From NCBI RefSeq assembly GCF_026151205.1, contig NC_087075.1, positions 9,479,303-9,543,302 of the forward strand: DNA of 64,000 nucleotides. The letters run 5' to 3'. The stretch comes from Bolinopsis microptera. Lineage: Eukaryota; Ctenophora; Tentaculata; Lobata; Bolinopsidae. Position numbers and translations under genes: made by a program. Every line of letters starts with the position of its first letter. Within the stretch, counting starts at the first letter, position 1. Shown piece by piece: positions 45,937 to 57,103 of the stretch. The notes below the pieces were generated by a model that saw only the letters and a program-made list of their open reading frames with translations, searched no databases and was not told the origin of the DNA.

Positions 45937-46205
45937 TGGCAGTTTCTTTGCACTTAGCTCCTCCTGTGGCGCGCTGGGGTTGCGAGAAGAATTATTTAAT
46001 GCGCGGTAGTGCATCGCGCTACAACATGTTCTTCCATTCCACTGATCGTTTTAGAGATAACTGTTTTACTGCGTTTCTGATGATGTTATCGACACTTGTA
46101 AAGTCAGCCGCATCCTATCCTCGAGTATTGACGGATGTTACTCGTCTAAATTTCTTCGAAGTAGCGCGCGCCACTTTTTTTTAGAAATATTATTATTAAT
46201 ATTAT

Positions 46206-46540
46206 AATTATTTGACCAAAACCCATAATCATGGGTAGAGTGTACCGCTGCCAGCGCCAGTGTCTTTTTTTCCAAACAAAAGGAAATGATATTAATTTGA
46301 ATAACCGTCCGCAAATGCAAATTGATACCGAGAATGAAATCGGTCGCTCGCTTTTTCCAATCAATAAGCTTTATTACAATTTGTAAGCCGTGATCGAATG
46401 GAAAAAGCGAGCGACCGATTTCATTCTCGGTATCAATTTGCATTTGCGGACGGTTATTAAAATTAATATCATTTCCTTTTGTTTGGAAAAGAGAGACACT
46501 GGCAGCGGTACACTCTACCCATGATTATGGGTTTTGGTCA
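46206..46540. mobile_element. Long-hairpin MITE
   Basis: Arms of about 150 bp from ATTTGACCAAAACCCATAAT to its complement are nearly perfect. They include the palindromic CATAATCATGGG and the GAGCGACCGATTTCATTCTC block around a loop of about 40 bp. A second copy at 51436-51940 has a larger centre. Both are followed by related sequence (ATTATAATGTCAGG onward). Confidence 0.88.
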
Positions 46541-46744
46541 AATATCATCTCTTTTTTATTATAATGTCAGGATAATTTACAAAGCCGAAATGTAAACTCA
46601 TAACCTCATTAATATTTATATTATTATTAATAAGGAGGTAATTTCATCGATTTCGAAATTTTACCTGACTGAATATGGCACTTTTTACTCATTCAAGTTG
46701 GCATTAAATTCATATATACGGGTAAATGCCTCACAGAATGGCTA

Positions 46745-47345
46745 GCCTCACAGAATGGCCAAATTTGTAAATGTTTTGTTTGTTTGGGGACCGGTTTTTG
46801 GTACACCGGCCAATGTTTACAAAATCATATGATACATAACAATATAATTGTATTTAATATACGTGAATATTAGAATAGAAATGAAATCTTAAATTTCTAT
46901 TTATTCCCTGAAATTGTTACTAAGTTCAAAATAAATTTATATGATGAAGTCTACTATAAGAATATATATGAAAGTCAGATCTGCTTCGCGAAAACTAACA
47001 GTTCTGTGTGCTAACAGATCCTGACTGATACTAATTTACACTAACTAACTAAGTAACTAATACTCTTAACTATCTAAAAACCAACTAGCTAGCGTGTGTG
47101 CTCGTAGAGCAGCTTAAATAATAAAATATGAGCCACAGTTCATGCTGCCTAAATCTCCTCACAAAATACTGCATCGTTAAAAAACTCGTTAAAAACGGTT
47201 TATAGAATAAAACGGCCACCACTTACACCAAATTAAAAATACATACTATGTAAAAACTACACTGTATCACCACGTAGATAACGGAAGTGAACATAACATA
47301 TTAAAGTTCATAAATTCTGATAACAAGTCAGTGTACTTGTAGATA
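46745..47345. other. No gene seen
   Basis: AT-rich; CTCACAGAATGGCCAAA motifs near 46735-46760 recur at 48650-48870 and 49345. This is the place where a second LINE reading frame would be expected downstream of ORF1, and none is present. Confidence 0.5.
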
Positions 47346-47350
47346 GGGCT

Positions 47351-48184
47351 CTAGCTCTCACTAACACAATTAACTTTATTGTCTCTGATAAAATAACGCT
47401 TGCTATTGTCCTGCTTTATTAGTTCTTTCATCTGTTTGACAAGTCCACTGTGTAGTATTCTCTGCTCCCTTGTCCTATCCGGTGCAAGATAAACTGACTT
47501 AAAATCATCATTTGTTTTAAGTTTGTGTGCATTCCTTAGTATAATGTCCACATCGCTAGAGCTTTGTAACTGAACTTTGACTGGTCGCGTTTTCTCAGGA
47601 ACTTTCTTCCCAATCCTGCATACCTCATCCGTATCAGGAAAATGACAGCCGGCCTCAGCAAAAACTGACTTGAAAAAGTCCGGGAGAGGGTCCATCTCTA
47701 ATACGTCCTCCCACTCCCCTTCTTCCGTCTCCTTCAAACCGTAGATAATCAAGTTTCTCGATCTTTCTTCTTCTTTATTCACTGATCGCACGGCTTCTTT
47801 CACAGTTTTTGTTGTCAGCTGATTGTTTTGGACGCTGTTCTTCTTGACGACATCTGCCCAACTTTTCATTTCATTCTTTACAGTTTTCTGCACTGATTCG
47901 ATCTGATTCTGTTGTCTGTTTATCAGCTGCTTTTGCATGTCTATCTGTTCTGTTTTCATCTGATCTATCTTGCTGGCTGCAGACCTGCATAGCTTCATAT
48001 TGCTGTCCATTAAATTTACTATGCTGCTGAGGAAATTTACAAGCGGACCCTTAAGCAGTTTTTGTAGAACACCCTGGTTGATATCAGAGAAGGACGAGAC
48101 ATTCACGGCTTTCATTAGCTTTTCAATCTCCGATTGCATATCCTTTTCCACTGTGTGTAGTAAGTCCACAGAGAAATTCATCAA
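47351..48184 (-). CDS. LINE ORF1 protein (coiled coil plus RRM-like), solitary
   Basis: A complete 277-codon frame with ATG and stop. Residues 1-60 are helical. About 60-135 form a heptad-rich coiled coil (MKTEQIDMQKQLINRQQNQI). About 145-230 form an RRM-like domain (RNLIIYGLKE, GCHFPDTDEVCRIGKK, RPVKVQL). The end (VYLAPDRTREQR) matches the C-terminal nucleic-acid-binding domain of L1-type ORF1 proteins. No endonuclease/reverse-transcriptase frame follows, so this is either a truncated LINE or a half-element carrying ORF1 only. Tandem 20-bp units lie just upstream. The frame is undamaged, which argues for a young copy. Confidence 0.8.
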   Translation of the reverse strand: MMNFSVDLLHTVEKDMQSEIEKLMKAVNVSSFSDINQGVLQKLLKGPLVNFLSSIVNLMDSNMKLCRSAASKIDQMKTEQIDMQKQLINRQQNQIESVQKTVKNEMKSWADVVKKNSVQNNQLTTKTVKEAVRSVNKEEERSRNLIIYGLKETEEGEWEDVLEMDPLPDFFKSVFAEAGCHFPDTDEVCRIGKKVPEKTRPVKVQLQSSSDVDIILRNAHKLKTNDDFKSVYLAPDRTREQRILHSGLVKQMKELIKQDNSKRYFIRDNKVNCVSES

Positions 48185-48251
48185 GTTAGCGTGGTGTGTA
48201 ACACTTGCAGATAACGACTGCTGATAACAAGCTAAAAACGATACAAATGCT

Positions 48252-48352
48252 AAGTGGTTTACTGCGAACTGGAGTGGTTTACTGCGAACTGAAGTGGTTT
48301 ACTGCGAACTGAAGTGGTTTACTGCGAACTGAAGTGGTTTACTGCGAATTGT
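48252..48352. repeat. Five 20-bp tandem units upstream of ORF1
   Basis: AGTGGTTTACTGCGAACTGA repeated five times, about 70 bp before the ORF1 start on the minus strand. The position recalls the promoter monomers in 5' regions of some L1 elements. Confidence 0.85.
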
Positions 48353-48505
48353 AACTAATTTTTTATAAAAGACTGGTAGGTTTTGTGGATACCATATGAA
48401 ACAAAAGTCTTCTGGCAACACTTCCTGTGGTGAAATCATTAACTAGGACCACATTTTCTGGCATAAATATGACTGTTTATGTAGAAATTTTGAGCACTGA
48501 AAAAT

Positions 48506-48862
48506 TTGTTTTCAAATTTTTGAACTAAGTTTACATTTTGGTGAGAACTTCTGGCACCAGTATGACAGAAGATGTTTAAAGAATAGTATTCATCAAACAA
48601 AACGAACATTGTTCAATATAGGAAGAAAAAAATGCTAAAATGGCTACACGCCTCACAAAATGGCCAAAATATGCCTCACAAAATTTGTTTTCAAATTTTT
48701 GAACTAAGTTTGCATTTTGGTGAGAACTTCTGGCACCAGTATGACAGAAGATGTTTAAAGAATAGTATTCATCAAACAAAACGAACATTGTTCAATTTAG
48801 GAAGAAACAAAATGTTAAAATGGCTAAACGCCTCACAAAATGGCCAAAATATGCCTCACAAA
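48506..48862. repeat. Tandem duplication, about 178 bp x 2
   Basis: Two near-identical units each contain GGTGAGAACTTCTGGCACCA, ACGAACATTGTTCAAT and AATGGCCAAAATATGCCTCA. Confidence 0.88.
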
Positions 48863-48869
48863 ATGGCCA

Positions 48870-50290
48870 AAATTTAAAACTCCTTTTATTCAATGAAACC
48901 ATAAGTCTAAAGTATTCGAAAGCTATTTATCATACAATAACACCCCAGATGGAGTGTTTTTACAGCCGAATGAAGGTTATAAATCATGAAATCAGGGAAT
49001 ATGAACAACGCCACACAAAATGGCCATTTTTGGTGTAGGAAATTATGCCCTTTTTATTCAGTTCTAAGAAATTTCACCTATATGGGGGTGTTAACAAGGC
49101 ATATTAATACCAGCAGCATGCCTGAAACAAGAGCCAAAGGTTTTAGAAAAATAAAATTTTCTCGTTTTCTTTTTTTTTTGCCATTTTGTCAGGCATTTTT
49201 TCTTTTTTGTGAAATAATTTTTCACAGCTCAGTTTTTTCGTGAGTTTTAGGTTATTACCCCATTCCTTAATAGGTTTTCTAAGAACGTGTGGTGATAGAA
49301 ATTTAAAAAGTATCTCCATCAACAAAATTATAGAAATTCAGATTTGGCCATTCTGTGAGGCGTGTTTTTTTGGAGGAAGATTTTCCGGCCAATTTTTCTC
49401 AAAGAAAAAATGGTTATGAGATTAAATGAACCCCCGGGAAGAAAAATATGAGTGTCAACTTAGCTTCTTATGAGATAAAAACTGGAATAAAGTGTGTTTT
49501 GTGACTTTGAGAGAATGAGCAAAATTCTCACCTTACGCACGTGCAAACTTTAAGCGGACGTTGCGTGCGCATACAATATTGAATCACCGTAAATTTTTTC
49601 ATAGCGGTATTTTATATATAGGTTAATAAGCATGCAAAGTTTCAGAAGATTTAAAAAAGAAATTTGATCACAACGGGACTCCAAAGTTGATAAAAATCGT
49701 AAAAATAACAATTTTCAGTGATTTTAGCTATTTTAAATCAATTTGGGCGTGTCCCCACATGTGCAACTTTTCGATTTTCAACTTTAAAACTAGTCTATAA
49801 CACAATTTAGACCTTTAGGAAGCACAATTGAGCTCCACAACCCAAGGGATGGCCCAACACCAGAGAATACTAATTCACAACTTTTGTGTTTTTATAAAAT
49901 TATTCTTCAAAAAAGCACTAACTTCAATAGCGAATATCTTTATGAGGGAGCAAGGTAGGAAACTTTTCCGGTAGATTTTCAGAATGCTTGAACAATTATC
50001 TAAGGTGAAAATGTTCTCAGATTTTGAATAAAATTACTCCTTAATGGTTTAAAATCGATTTGAAAAGTTATTATTATGTCAAAAATCAAGTTTTAAAAAC
50101 ACTTAACTTGATGACGTCATCAAGTGATGATTATGACGTTAAATTGTTTTTCAATATAATGTAAACTAAAGTATAAACGAATATCTTTAAAACCTGTGGT
50201 TCGAAATGACTGTATCTTTTATACTTTCGAATCTACGGGCACTTAAATGTAGGCTACAATTGATTGCCAAAGCGTCTATACATACTTATA
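48870..50290. repeat. Dispersed repeat unit A, first copy
   Basis: About 49500-50260 matches 52180-52930 in the same orientation (ATGAGCAAAATTCTCACCTT, GGGCGTGTCCCCAC, TTGATGACGTCATCAA). No coding potential on either strand. It directly precedes a Helitron-like terminus. Confidence 0.7.
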
Positions 50291-50292
50291 TA

Positions 50293-50740
50293 TACTAGTG
50301 TAACCCGGCCTTCGGCCGGGATTTCACTGCCGCAGTTAAAAAGGGTAGGAGTAATTACCCGCTGAGTGAAAACCCGCATAAGGTGACCCAATAGTTTTTT
50401 AAACAATAATCTCATAATCAGTTATTTTTTGTGGATAATTAAGTCATTATTAGCCATGAGGCACCACATTCCATGATCATAAGGTCTGAACACCGACTAT
50501 TACACCTCAATCGTTATAGAAATTAACCCTTGTTAACTCCGCACCACACCCGCCTATTATATTTGAAAACACGCATAACATTGTCGTATGAACTCTCTCT
50601 ATCTCTCTCTGCAGTCCAAACAGACCCCAAACACTAACAGTCCCCCCTCCCCTAATAAGCTTATGGTATAACATTACAGCGAATCTTCCAAGCTAATCCA
50701 ATTATGACGCTACTTAAATGCAGCTATAACATATTACACA

Positions 50741-50791
<51 letters not shown>

Positions 50792-51070
50792 AAGCCCCGT
50801 AACTCTTGCCGTTCTGCTCAAGCTATTTTATGTAACATTTGTGGTACAAAACCATCAATTAAACCACTTACCACCGGCCGATTTAAAAATTTTTTTCTTA
50901 TGGGTTTCATCAGAGTTTTGTCGGCACTATACCGAAAAAACCAGTCCCGTAACTCTTACCGTTTTTTTTGTATAACCGACCGGAAATTACACACAGACGA
51001 TCAGACAGACACACAGACACACACACATTCTGGTGTTATTAAGGTGATACTTCACGACAATCTGTTGTAA
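50293..51070 (-). mobile_element. Helitron-like element 3' end with GA/CA microsatellites
   Basis: On the minus strand the sequence reads CCCGGCCGAAGGCCGGG, a hairpin, then TTACACTAG followed by T at about 50295. Helitron 3' ends carry a hairpin a few bases before CTRR (here CTAG) and insert next to T. The body has a (GA)n tract at 50741-50790 and CAGACACACAGACACACAC near 51004-51026. No helicase or Rep gene, so non-autonomous. The 5' end is uncertain. Confidence 0.5.
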
Positions 51071-51370
51071 AACAGAGGTTCCAGAAAACCCACTTCCCGA
51101 TACACCTGAAACATAAAATTTTGTTTATAGTCGATTTGGACAAGGTCTAGACGCCCTGCAAAGTTTCAGATCTCTAACTCAATTTTAACATGGTTTTTAA
51201 GGCACCTGAATATGGCGATGTTGGGTTTTTTACCTAATTTCGTATAACATGCTGGCTCGTATATTGAGCAAATTTCTTAAAAACCTCCACATAACTATTT
51301 CTTATTCCTGTCATCTTTAACATTGAATTAGAATGTTTTTTACTTAAATATACCTGCTGAACTACTTTCG
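51045..51370. repeat. Dispersed repeat unit B, first copy
   Basis: Matches 52975-53310 (CACGACAATCTGTTGTAAAA, CCCACTTCCCGAT, GGCACCTGAATATGGCGAT). Units A and B are adjacent in the second location but separated here by the Helitron-like segment. Confidence 0.75.
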
Positions 51371-51435
51371 ATGAGTCTTAATGCCTGGAAAACAATAAAG
51401 GGGATATAATAGTATAGGGGGTAAATAGTATTGTG

Positions 51436-51940
51436 AATTTGACCAAAACCCATAATCATGGGTAGAGTGGACCGCTGCCAGTGTCTCTCTTTCCCAAACA
51501 AAAGGAAATGATATTAATTTGATTGACCGTTCTCAAATGCAAAATGATACCGAGAATGAAATCGGTCGCTCGCTTTTCCCATTCATTCACGGCTTTCGAA
51601 TTGTAATAAGTTTCGATTGATTACATCAATCAGATGCTGTAAAAATCTCTTTGGGTTGCGTTCGGGTCGATACCTAATATTTCGGGGTAAGGGTGGTAGT
51701 TACTACTGCTGAAGTTTATTGAATCTTTATTGCCGAGTACAGCTGCCTTTGGGTAGTTTTTCATAGTCTATTACAATTGTAAATGAATGGGAAAAGCGAG
51801 CGACCGATTTCATTCTCGGTATCATTTTGCATTTGAGAACGGTCAATCAAATTAATATCATTTCCTTTTGTTTGGGAAAGAGAGACACTGGCAGCGGTCC
51901 ACTCTACCCATGATTATGGGTTTTGGTCAAATATCATCTC
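51436..51940. mobile_element. Long-hairpin MITE with enlarged centre
   Basis: Same arms as 46206-46540, but with about 165 bp of unrelated sequence (51605-51780) between them. Confidence 0.85.
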
Positions 51941-52179
51941 TTTTTGATTATAATGTCAGGGTACTTTATAAAGTCGAAATATAAACTGATATCTTCATTA
52001 ATAAGGAGGAAGTTTCAACGATTTCGAAATTTTTCCTTTAAAAACATTTCCTTGTGTTTAGGTAAGCATATCGGTCGATCACTGACTGAATATGCCACTT
52101 AATACTCATTCAAGTTGGCATTAAATTCATATATAATGACATTAAACTGTCGTGGCAAAGCAGAATTTGTTGGAAATCA

Positions 52180-53310
52180 CGAATGAGCAAAATTCTCACC
52201 TTTCGCGCGTGCAAACTTTGAGCGGACGTTGCGTGCGCATTCAATATTGAATCGCCGTAAATTTTTGCATGTAATTGTTTTATATATAGTTTGATAAGCA
52301 TGCAAAGTTTCAAAGTATTTCAAGAAGAATTGTAATCACAACGGCACTCTAAAGTTGACAGAAAATGACGAAAACAGCAATTTTCAGTGATTTTAGCAAT
52401 TTTCTATCAATTTGGGCGTGTCCCCACGTGTGCAACTTTTCTATTTTCAACTTTAAAACTAGCCTAATGCACAATTTATACCTACAGGAAGCAGAACTGA
52501 GCTCCACATCCCAAGGCATGGCCCAACACCAGAGAATACTAAATCGCAAAATTGACGTTTTTATAAAATAATTCTTCAAAAAAGCACAAACTTCAATGAC
52601 GAATATCTTTATGAAGGAGCAAGCTAGAAAAACTTTCCGGTAGATTTTCAGAATGCTTGAACAATTATCTAAGATGAAAATTTCCTCAGATTTTGAATAC
52701 AATTACTTTTTAATGGTGTAAAATCATTTTTAAAAGTTATTACTTTGTCAAAAATCAAGTTTAAAAAACGGTTAACTTGATGACGTCATCAAAGGGTGTT
52801 CATGACGTCAAATAATTTGTTTGTACAATGTAAACTAAAGTGTAAACAATTATTTTCAAGACCTGTGGTCGGAAATGGCTGTATCTTTTATACTTTTGAA
52901 TCTATGGACAATTAAATACAGGCTAAAATTGACTGGCAAAGCGTCTATCCCTGAATATGTATATATGTATATATCACGACAATCTGTCATAAAACAGGGG
53001 TTCTAGAAAACCCACTTCCCGATGTTCCTGAAACCTGAAACTTTTTTTGCAGTCGATTTGGTCAACGTCTAGACGCCCTGAAAAATTTCAGATCTCTAAC
53101 TTAATTTTAACATGGTTTTTAAGGCACCTGAATATGGCGATTTTGGGTTTTTTACCGAATTTCGTATAATAATAACAGTGCTGGCGAGTATTTTATGCAA
53201 ATTTCTTAAAAATCTCAACATAACTATTTTTTATTCCTGTCATCTTTGACATCAAATTAGAATGTTTTGAACTAAAATAAATCTGCTGAACGACTTCCGA
53301 TGAGTCTTAA
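52180..53310. repeat. Dispersed repeat units A and B, second copies
   Basis: Unit A at about 52180-52930 followed by unit B at 52975-53310. Both are non-coding; small frames here are incidental. Confidence 0.7.
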
Positions 53311-53320
53311 TGTCTGAAAA

Positions 53321-53480
53321 ACTCCTGCCGGAGGCGGCGGCCTTCGGCCGCCGCCTCCGGCCGGAGTGCACGCTTCGCGTGCACGAAAGAGGCTTGTAAA
53401 ACGTGTACCAAAGAGGGTATAATAGTAAAGGGGGTATAATAGTAAAGGGGGTATAATAGTAAAGGGGGTATAATAGTAAA
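53321..53480. repeat. GC-rich hairpins and a 17-bp tandem
   Basis: A stem of about 20 bp (CGGAGGCGGCGGCCTTCGGC and complement), then the hairpin TGCACGCTTCGCGTGCA, then four copies of AGGGGGTATAATAGTAA. Likely the terminus of a mobile element, similar in style to the Helitron-like end. Confidence 0.7.
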
Positions 53481-53788
53481 TGGGGTACATAGTATACCCA
53501 CAATAAATGCAACGGTCGTGCTTGCCAGCACTGTGATATAACGGCAACGGTAATGCTTGCCAGCATTGTGATATGGTCCGATGGCAAGTGCTACGAAGTA
53601 GCGCGCGCCGGGCCAGACCATTAACAATGGTCATGGTTAACCTCGAGTACACAGGCCATCCAGCCTTTGGGCCGGGGGGGGGGGGGGGGTCGTCCTCTCA
53701 GTCTCTTTCCATAGTTTGGTTTTCCTTCTGATCTGGAAATACAATTGATCAGGATTCCTCACTGTGAGTGTAGGGCCTGTCGTGATAT

Positions 53789-56632
53789 TATGGATCGCTT
53801 AGGTTCCACCAGGATCTGGTAGTCCTCATAATTCTGCGGCCTCTATGTTTCGTCATCTCGCACAACTCTTTAAGAATCTTGTGGATTTGGCATGTGAAAA
53901 TTTGCAGCCTTCCAGACATTGATTGGGTTAACGAGGTGTCGTACGTCACCTCAAGATCGGGTGACAGGGGGCTGACCAGGCCAGAACCCAATTGATTGGG
54001 TCTTAGGTCACGTGATTATGAGCCTGAGGTCACGTGACTATGACGTCACCAGACCTTCCTCTCCGTTTCCCGCTCATTGGACCAGGTGAGCTTGCATGCA
54101 TGTGAATGTGGGTGTAAGTATAGCTGTACTGTAGTTTATACCTAATTAAACCCCTATAGAAACCGAAAATTTATTTTCTGGCAGAAAGCTAGAAATTTAC
54201 CAAAATATCGTCATTGTTTTAAATTTATTTTGATGGCCATTCCTGACCTAAAATCGCACGAGAAATCTATTAAACTTGGTTTCAGAACTCAACAATGCTT
54301 CCTTGTGTGAGGCTTGTAAAAAACCCTCACACGTCGGGAGGGTGGCACCTTCTCCTCCCAGTCAAGGATTTTCAGACAATCGGCCACACCCTCCCTCCGC
54401 ACATTTTGTTCATCATCGGCTGAAATTCATCATTCAATCAAATTTAAAAGATTTTATAGAAATGAATAATATATCCTAATTACTTAAACTGATAAAGTGC
54501 TACTATACGTACGCGTAGGACAGGAAAAGTAAACAAACCTATATAATATTTGTGTCGCTTATAATGTAGACGATCGCCTGTCTGTACAGTACATAGTAAA
54601 CTACACATTACACACTACACACCCTGCACCATGTTCATCGTTTTAGTTGTACTAGTACATTATAACAATGTGTGTGCAGCATGTAGTGTATTTTGTACTT
54701 TACAGACAGTCGATTGTCTGCATTAAACAAGTTATTGCACCTTGCATACATCCCGACATATTACATAATCATTATTCCTATATACCGCTGAATGGGAGTG
54801 AGTATTACAAACCTCGGGTCAGAAAACTTCCCAAGGACCGAGAATCTTTTGTTCAATTCATCCTGGAAGTCGGCGTACGGTGTATTGTTGACTTTACAAT
54901 TACGGATCTTCTTCATGGTTGCATGAAGTTTCTTCAGTTTTCTAAAAGTAAAAGATGAATGAATAAAAACCTACGAAATAAGTGTTACATCATAAACAAA
55001 CAAAGTCCGTAATTTGCTGATACGTGTTCTATGCTCACACTCGCTCCCTCAACTTCTGTCTTAATCTACGGATATCGAACGAATTGTAACAAAAAGAATA
55101 AAAAATTCACGTGTAAAGTTGCAAGTAATAATATATCTAATAGCTTGATCATATATTCAGCGACAATATTTACAAGGGAAATTGAAACTACATACTTGAA
55201 GATGTTGGCTTTACTGTTAAGAGATATCAATAATTCCGATTCAGCATAAAATTGAACAAGTTCCTCAGCCACCAAGGTCAGAATTCTGTTAATCTGTACC
55301 TTCGGTTGCTGGTCACTTCTAAGAAGTAATAATTGAAGCACTCTCCTAGTCGAAGGAATCGTTCGAGGTAACTCAAGTGGCTCTCCAATAAGGGAGGAAA
55401 ACTTCATTTTTGAATGGAAAATTGTAACGAATTGAAAATGTAACGATTAAAATAATGCTTGCATTTCTTGCGTTATTTAGCAGCCTTTTTTAGCGTAATC
55501 TTGATTAAAACTGCTGCCATTGGTCGATAAATTCTATCAGTAGAATAAGCTGTTGCAATTGGCCACATATTGTTAACTAATGCACCCTACTAACGCGTGT
55601 CTTACTCCGCAAAACCATCCAAAAGCTATACACTAATCCTACCTAATCTTACACTCAGCTCTAATGGCTATTCTACACTCAAACTAGAACATTCTAAAAG
55701 ATCGATTATTACGCTGAAACCCTGCTGTGTACAGCTTATTGGCCACTGTGTATGTGCTAGTAGTCATATACATGTGTGAAAAGATGCCGATAATACTTCC
55801 AGATTAATTACGAAAATTGAAATAACAGACACTTAAAAAAAGCTGCCCAACTGAAATTGCACAAATTGCAATACAACTGCCACATAACACAAGGTTTTTA
55901 TACATATAAGTTTATTTAACGGGTGATACTCGTAAAATATTTGTTCCAAATATTACCTTCGACGAGTTTAACTCGGCGCAGGTCCTGGTAGGTTATAAAC
56001 CTACAATTTTGTTTTAGTTTGTCTACCGCGTAACTATACTTGAATCCGTTAAGTAATAAGTTTAACTACATGATCGAGATGTTGATTGTATTGATAAAAC
56101 ATGGATTTTAAGACATAAGGAAGCATTGTTGAGTTCTGAAACCAAGTTTAATCGATTTCTCGTGCGATTTTAGGTCAGGAATGGTCATCAAAATAAATTT
56201 AAAACAATGACGATATTTTGGTAAATTTCTAGCTTTCTGCCAGAAAATAAATTTTCGGTTTCTATAGGGGTTTAATTAGGTATAAACTACAGTACAGCTA
56301 TACTTACACCCACATTCACATGCATGCAAGCTCACCTGGTCCAATGAGCGGGAAACGGAGAGGAAGGTCTGGTGACGTCATAGTCACGTGACCTCAGGCT
56401 CATAATCACGTGACCTAAGACCCAATCAATTGGGTTCTGGCCTGGTCAGCCCCCTGTCACCCGATCTTGAGGTGACGTACGACACCTCGTTAACCCAATC
56501 AATGTCTGGAAGGCTGCAAATTTTCACATGCCAAATCCACAAGATTCTTAAAGAGTTGTGCGAGATGACGAAACATAGAGGCCGCAGAATTATGAGGACT
56601 ACCAGATCCTGGTGGAACCTAAGCGATCCATG
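53789..56632. mobile_element. 2.8-kb element with inverted arms of about 510 bp
   Basis: Left arm 53789-54302 and right arm 56119-56632 are inverted copies with few differences, starting ATGGATCGCTTAGGTTCCAC. Each arm holds the same 67-codon frame (SGRLQIFTCQIHKILKELCE). The 1.8-kb interior includes minus-strand spliced exons (54813-55407). Arm similarity implies a young element or recent conversion. No known transposase motif was recognised, so the superfamily is open. Confidence 0.7.
54813..55407 (-). CDS. Two exons of an unrecognised protein inside the long-inverted-repeat element
   Basis: Exon 1 (55407-55196, 70 codons plus 2 nt) starts MKFSSLIGEPLELPRTIPST and continues RRVLQLLLLRSDQQPK. 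Its donor is TTCAA/GTATGT. Exon 2 (54941-54813) follows acceptor ACTTTTAG in the correct phase and reads KLKKLHATMKKIRNCKVNNT and DELNKRFSVLGKFSDPR, ending at donor GAG/GTTTGT. The pattern, a conserved proline-rich start then a basic helix, is seen in uncharacterised proteins linked to DNA transposons, but I cannot name the family. Downstream exons may lie in the left arm, where a minus-strand frame is open. Confidence 0.5.
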
Positions 56633-56771
56633 TGGGTCCCATTGCTTGAAGTTGAACATTGAAATATCAAATATGATATATGATGAAATAGTGATAGTTA
56701 CGTTAGTTGAAACAATCAAACGAGTTTTGGAAAAGAGGAATTGTCGGAAACGTCTGATCGTTAGAACTTAA
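56430..56771 (+). CDS. Open frame in the right arm extending into flanking DNA
   Basis: A 113-codon frame, the first 67 codons of which repeat in the left arm on the minus strand. It contains SMSGRLQIFTCQIHKILKEL and MTKHRGRRIMRTTRSWWNLS, helical and basic. The last 45 codons lie outside the arm. It may be a terminal exon of the element or of a flanking gene; no family recognised. Confidence 0.25.
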   Translation: MGSGLVSPLSPDLEVTYDTSLTQSMSGRLQIFTCQIHKILKELCEMTKHRGRRIMRTTRSWWNLSDPCGSHCLKLNIEISNMIYDEIVIVTLVETIKRVLEKRNCRKRLIVRT

Positions 56772-56781
56772 AACGTATACA

Positions 56782-57101
56782 GCTTATCGGACCTTATTTG
56801 GACGGACATTACTTGAACGCTAGGGCCTCCATTTCGAAATTTTTGTCCAGAATACGACAATTTTTTAATTTCAGTCAATTTCAATAGCTATCATTAAACT
56901 AAACTATATCGTTGACTCAATAAAAACAAGGTTTTATAAAAATTTTAACGATAGATTTAAAAATCATTTGCTAAAATTAAAAAACGTCAAAAAAAGGATG
57001 AAAAAAATTCGGATTTTTGATTGCCTTCTAGCGTTCATATTAATGTCCGTTCATAATTATGTCCGTTCAAGTAATGTTCGTCCAAATAAGGTCCGATAAG
57101 G
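56782..57101. mobile_element. 320-bp MITE of the CCTTATCGGAC family, in a GPCR remnant
   Basis: Ends match 38231-39066. The interior matches its outer parts (AAATCATTTGCTAAAATTAA) after a large internal deletion. It abuts the TM7 codons of the GPCR remnant at 57104. Confidence 0.82.
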
Positions 57102-57103
57102 TA

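Larger units (their letters stand above)
42660..45968 (-). repeat. Right arm of the large inverted duplication, with an 890-bp insertion
   Basis: Complement of 29346-31674. The insertion at about 44030-44922 itself contains a complete foldback array ending in the same TTTGCACTTAGCTCCTCCTG terminus and a TTAGGG-like tract, so a second copy of the family inserted into this arm. Confidence 0.85.

Noticed and set aside
50744-51070. Plus-strand frame starting with an RERERE run
   Set aside because: Starts in a GA microsatellite; the rest lacks coding character and lies in a Helitron-like element.
53252-53652. Overlapping minus-strand frames with YYYTPFTIIPPLL repeats
   Set aside because: Products of the 17-bp tandem repeat and GC-rich hairpins.
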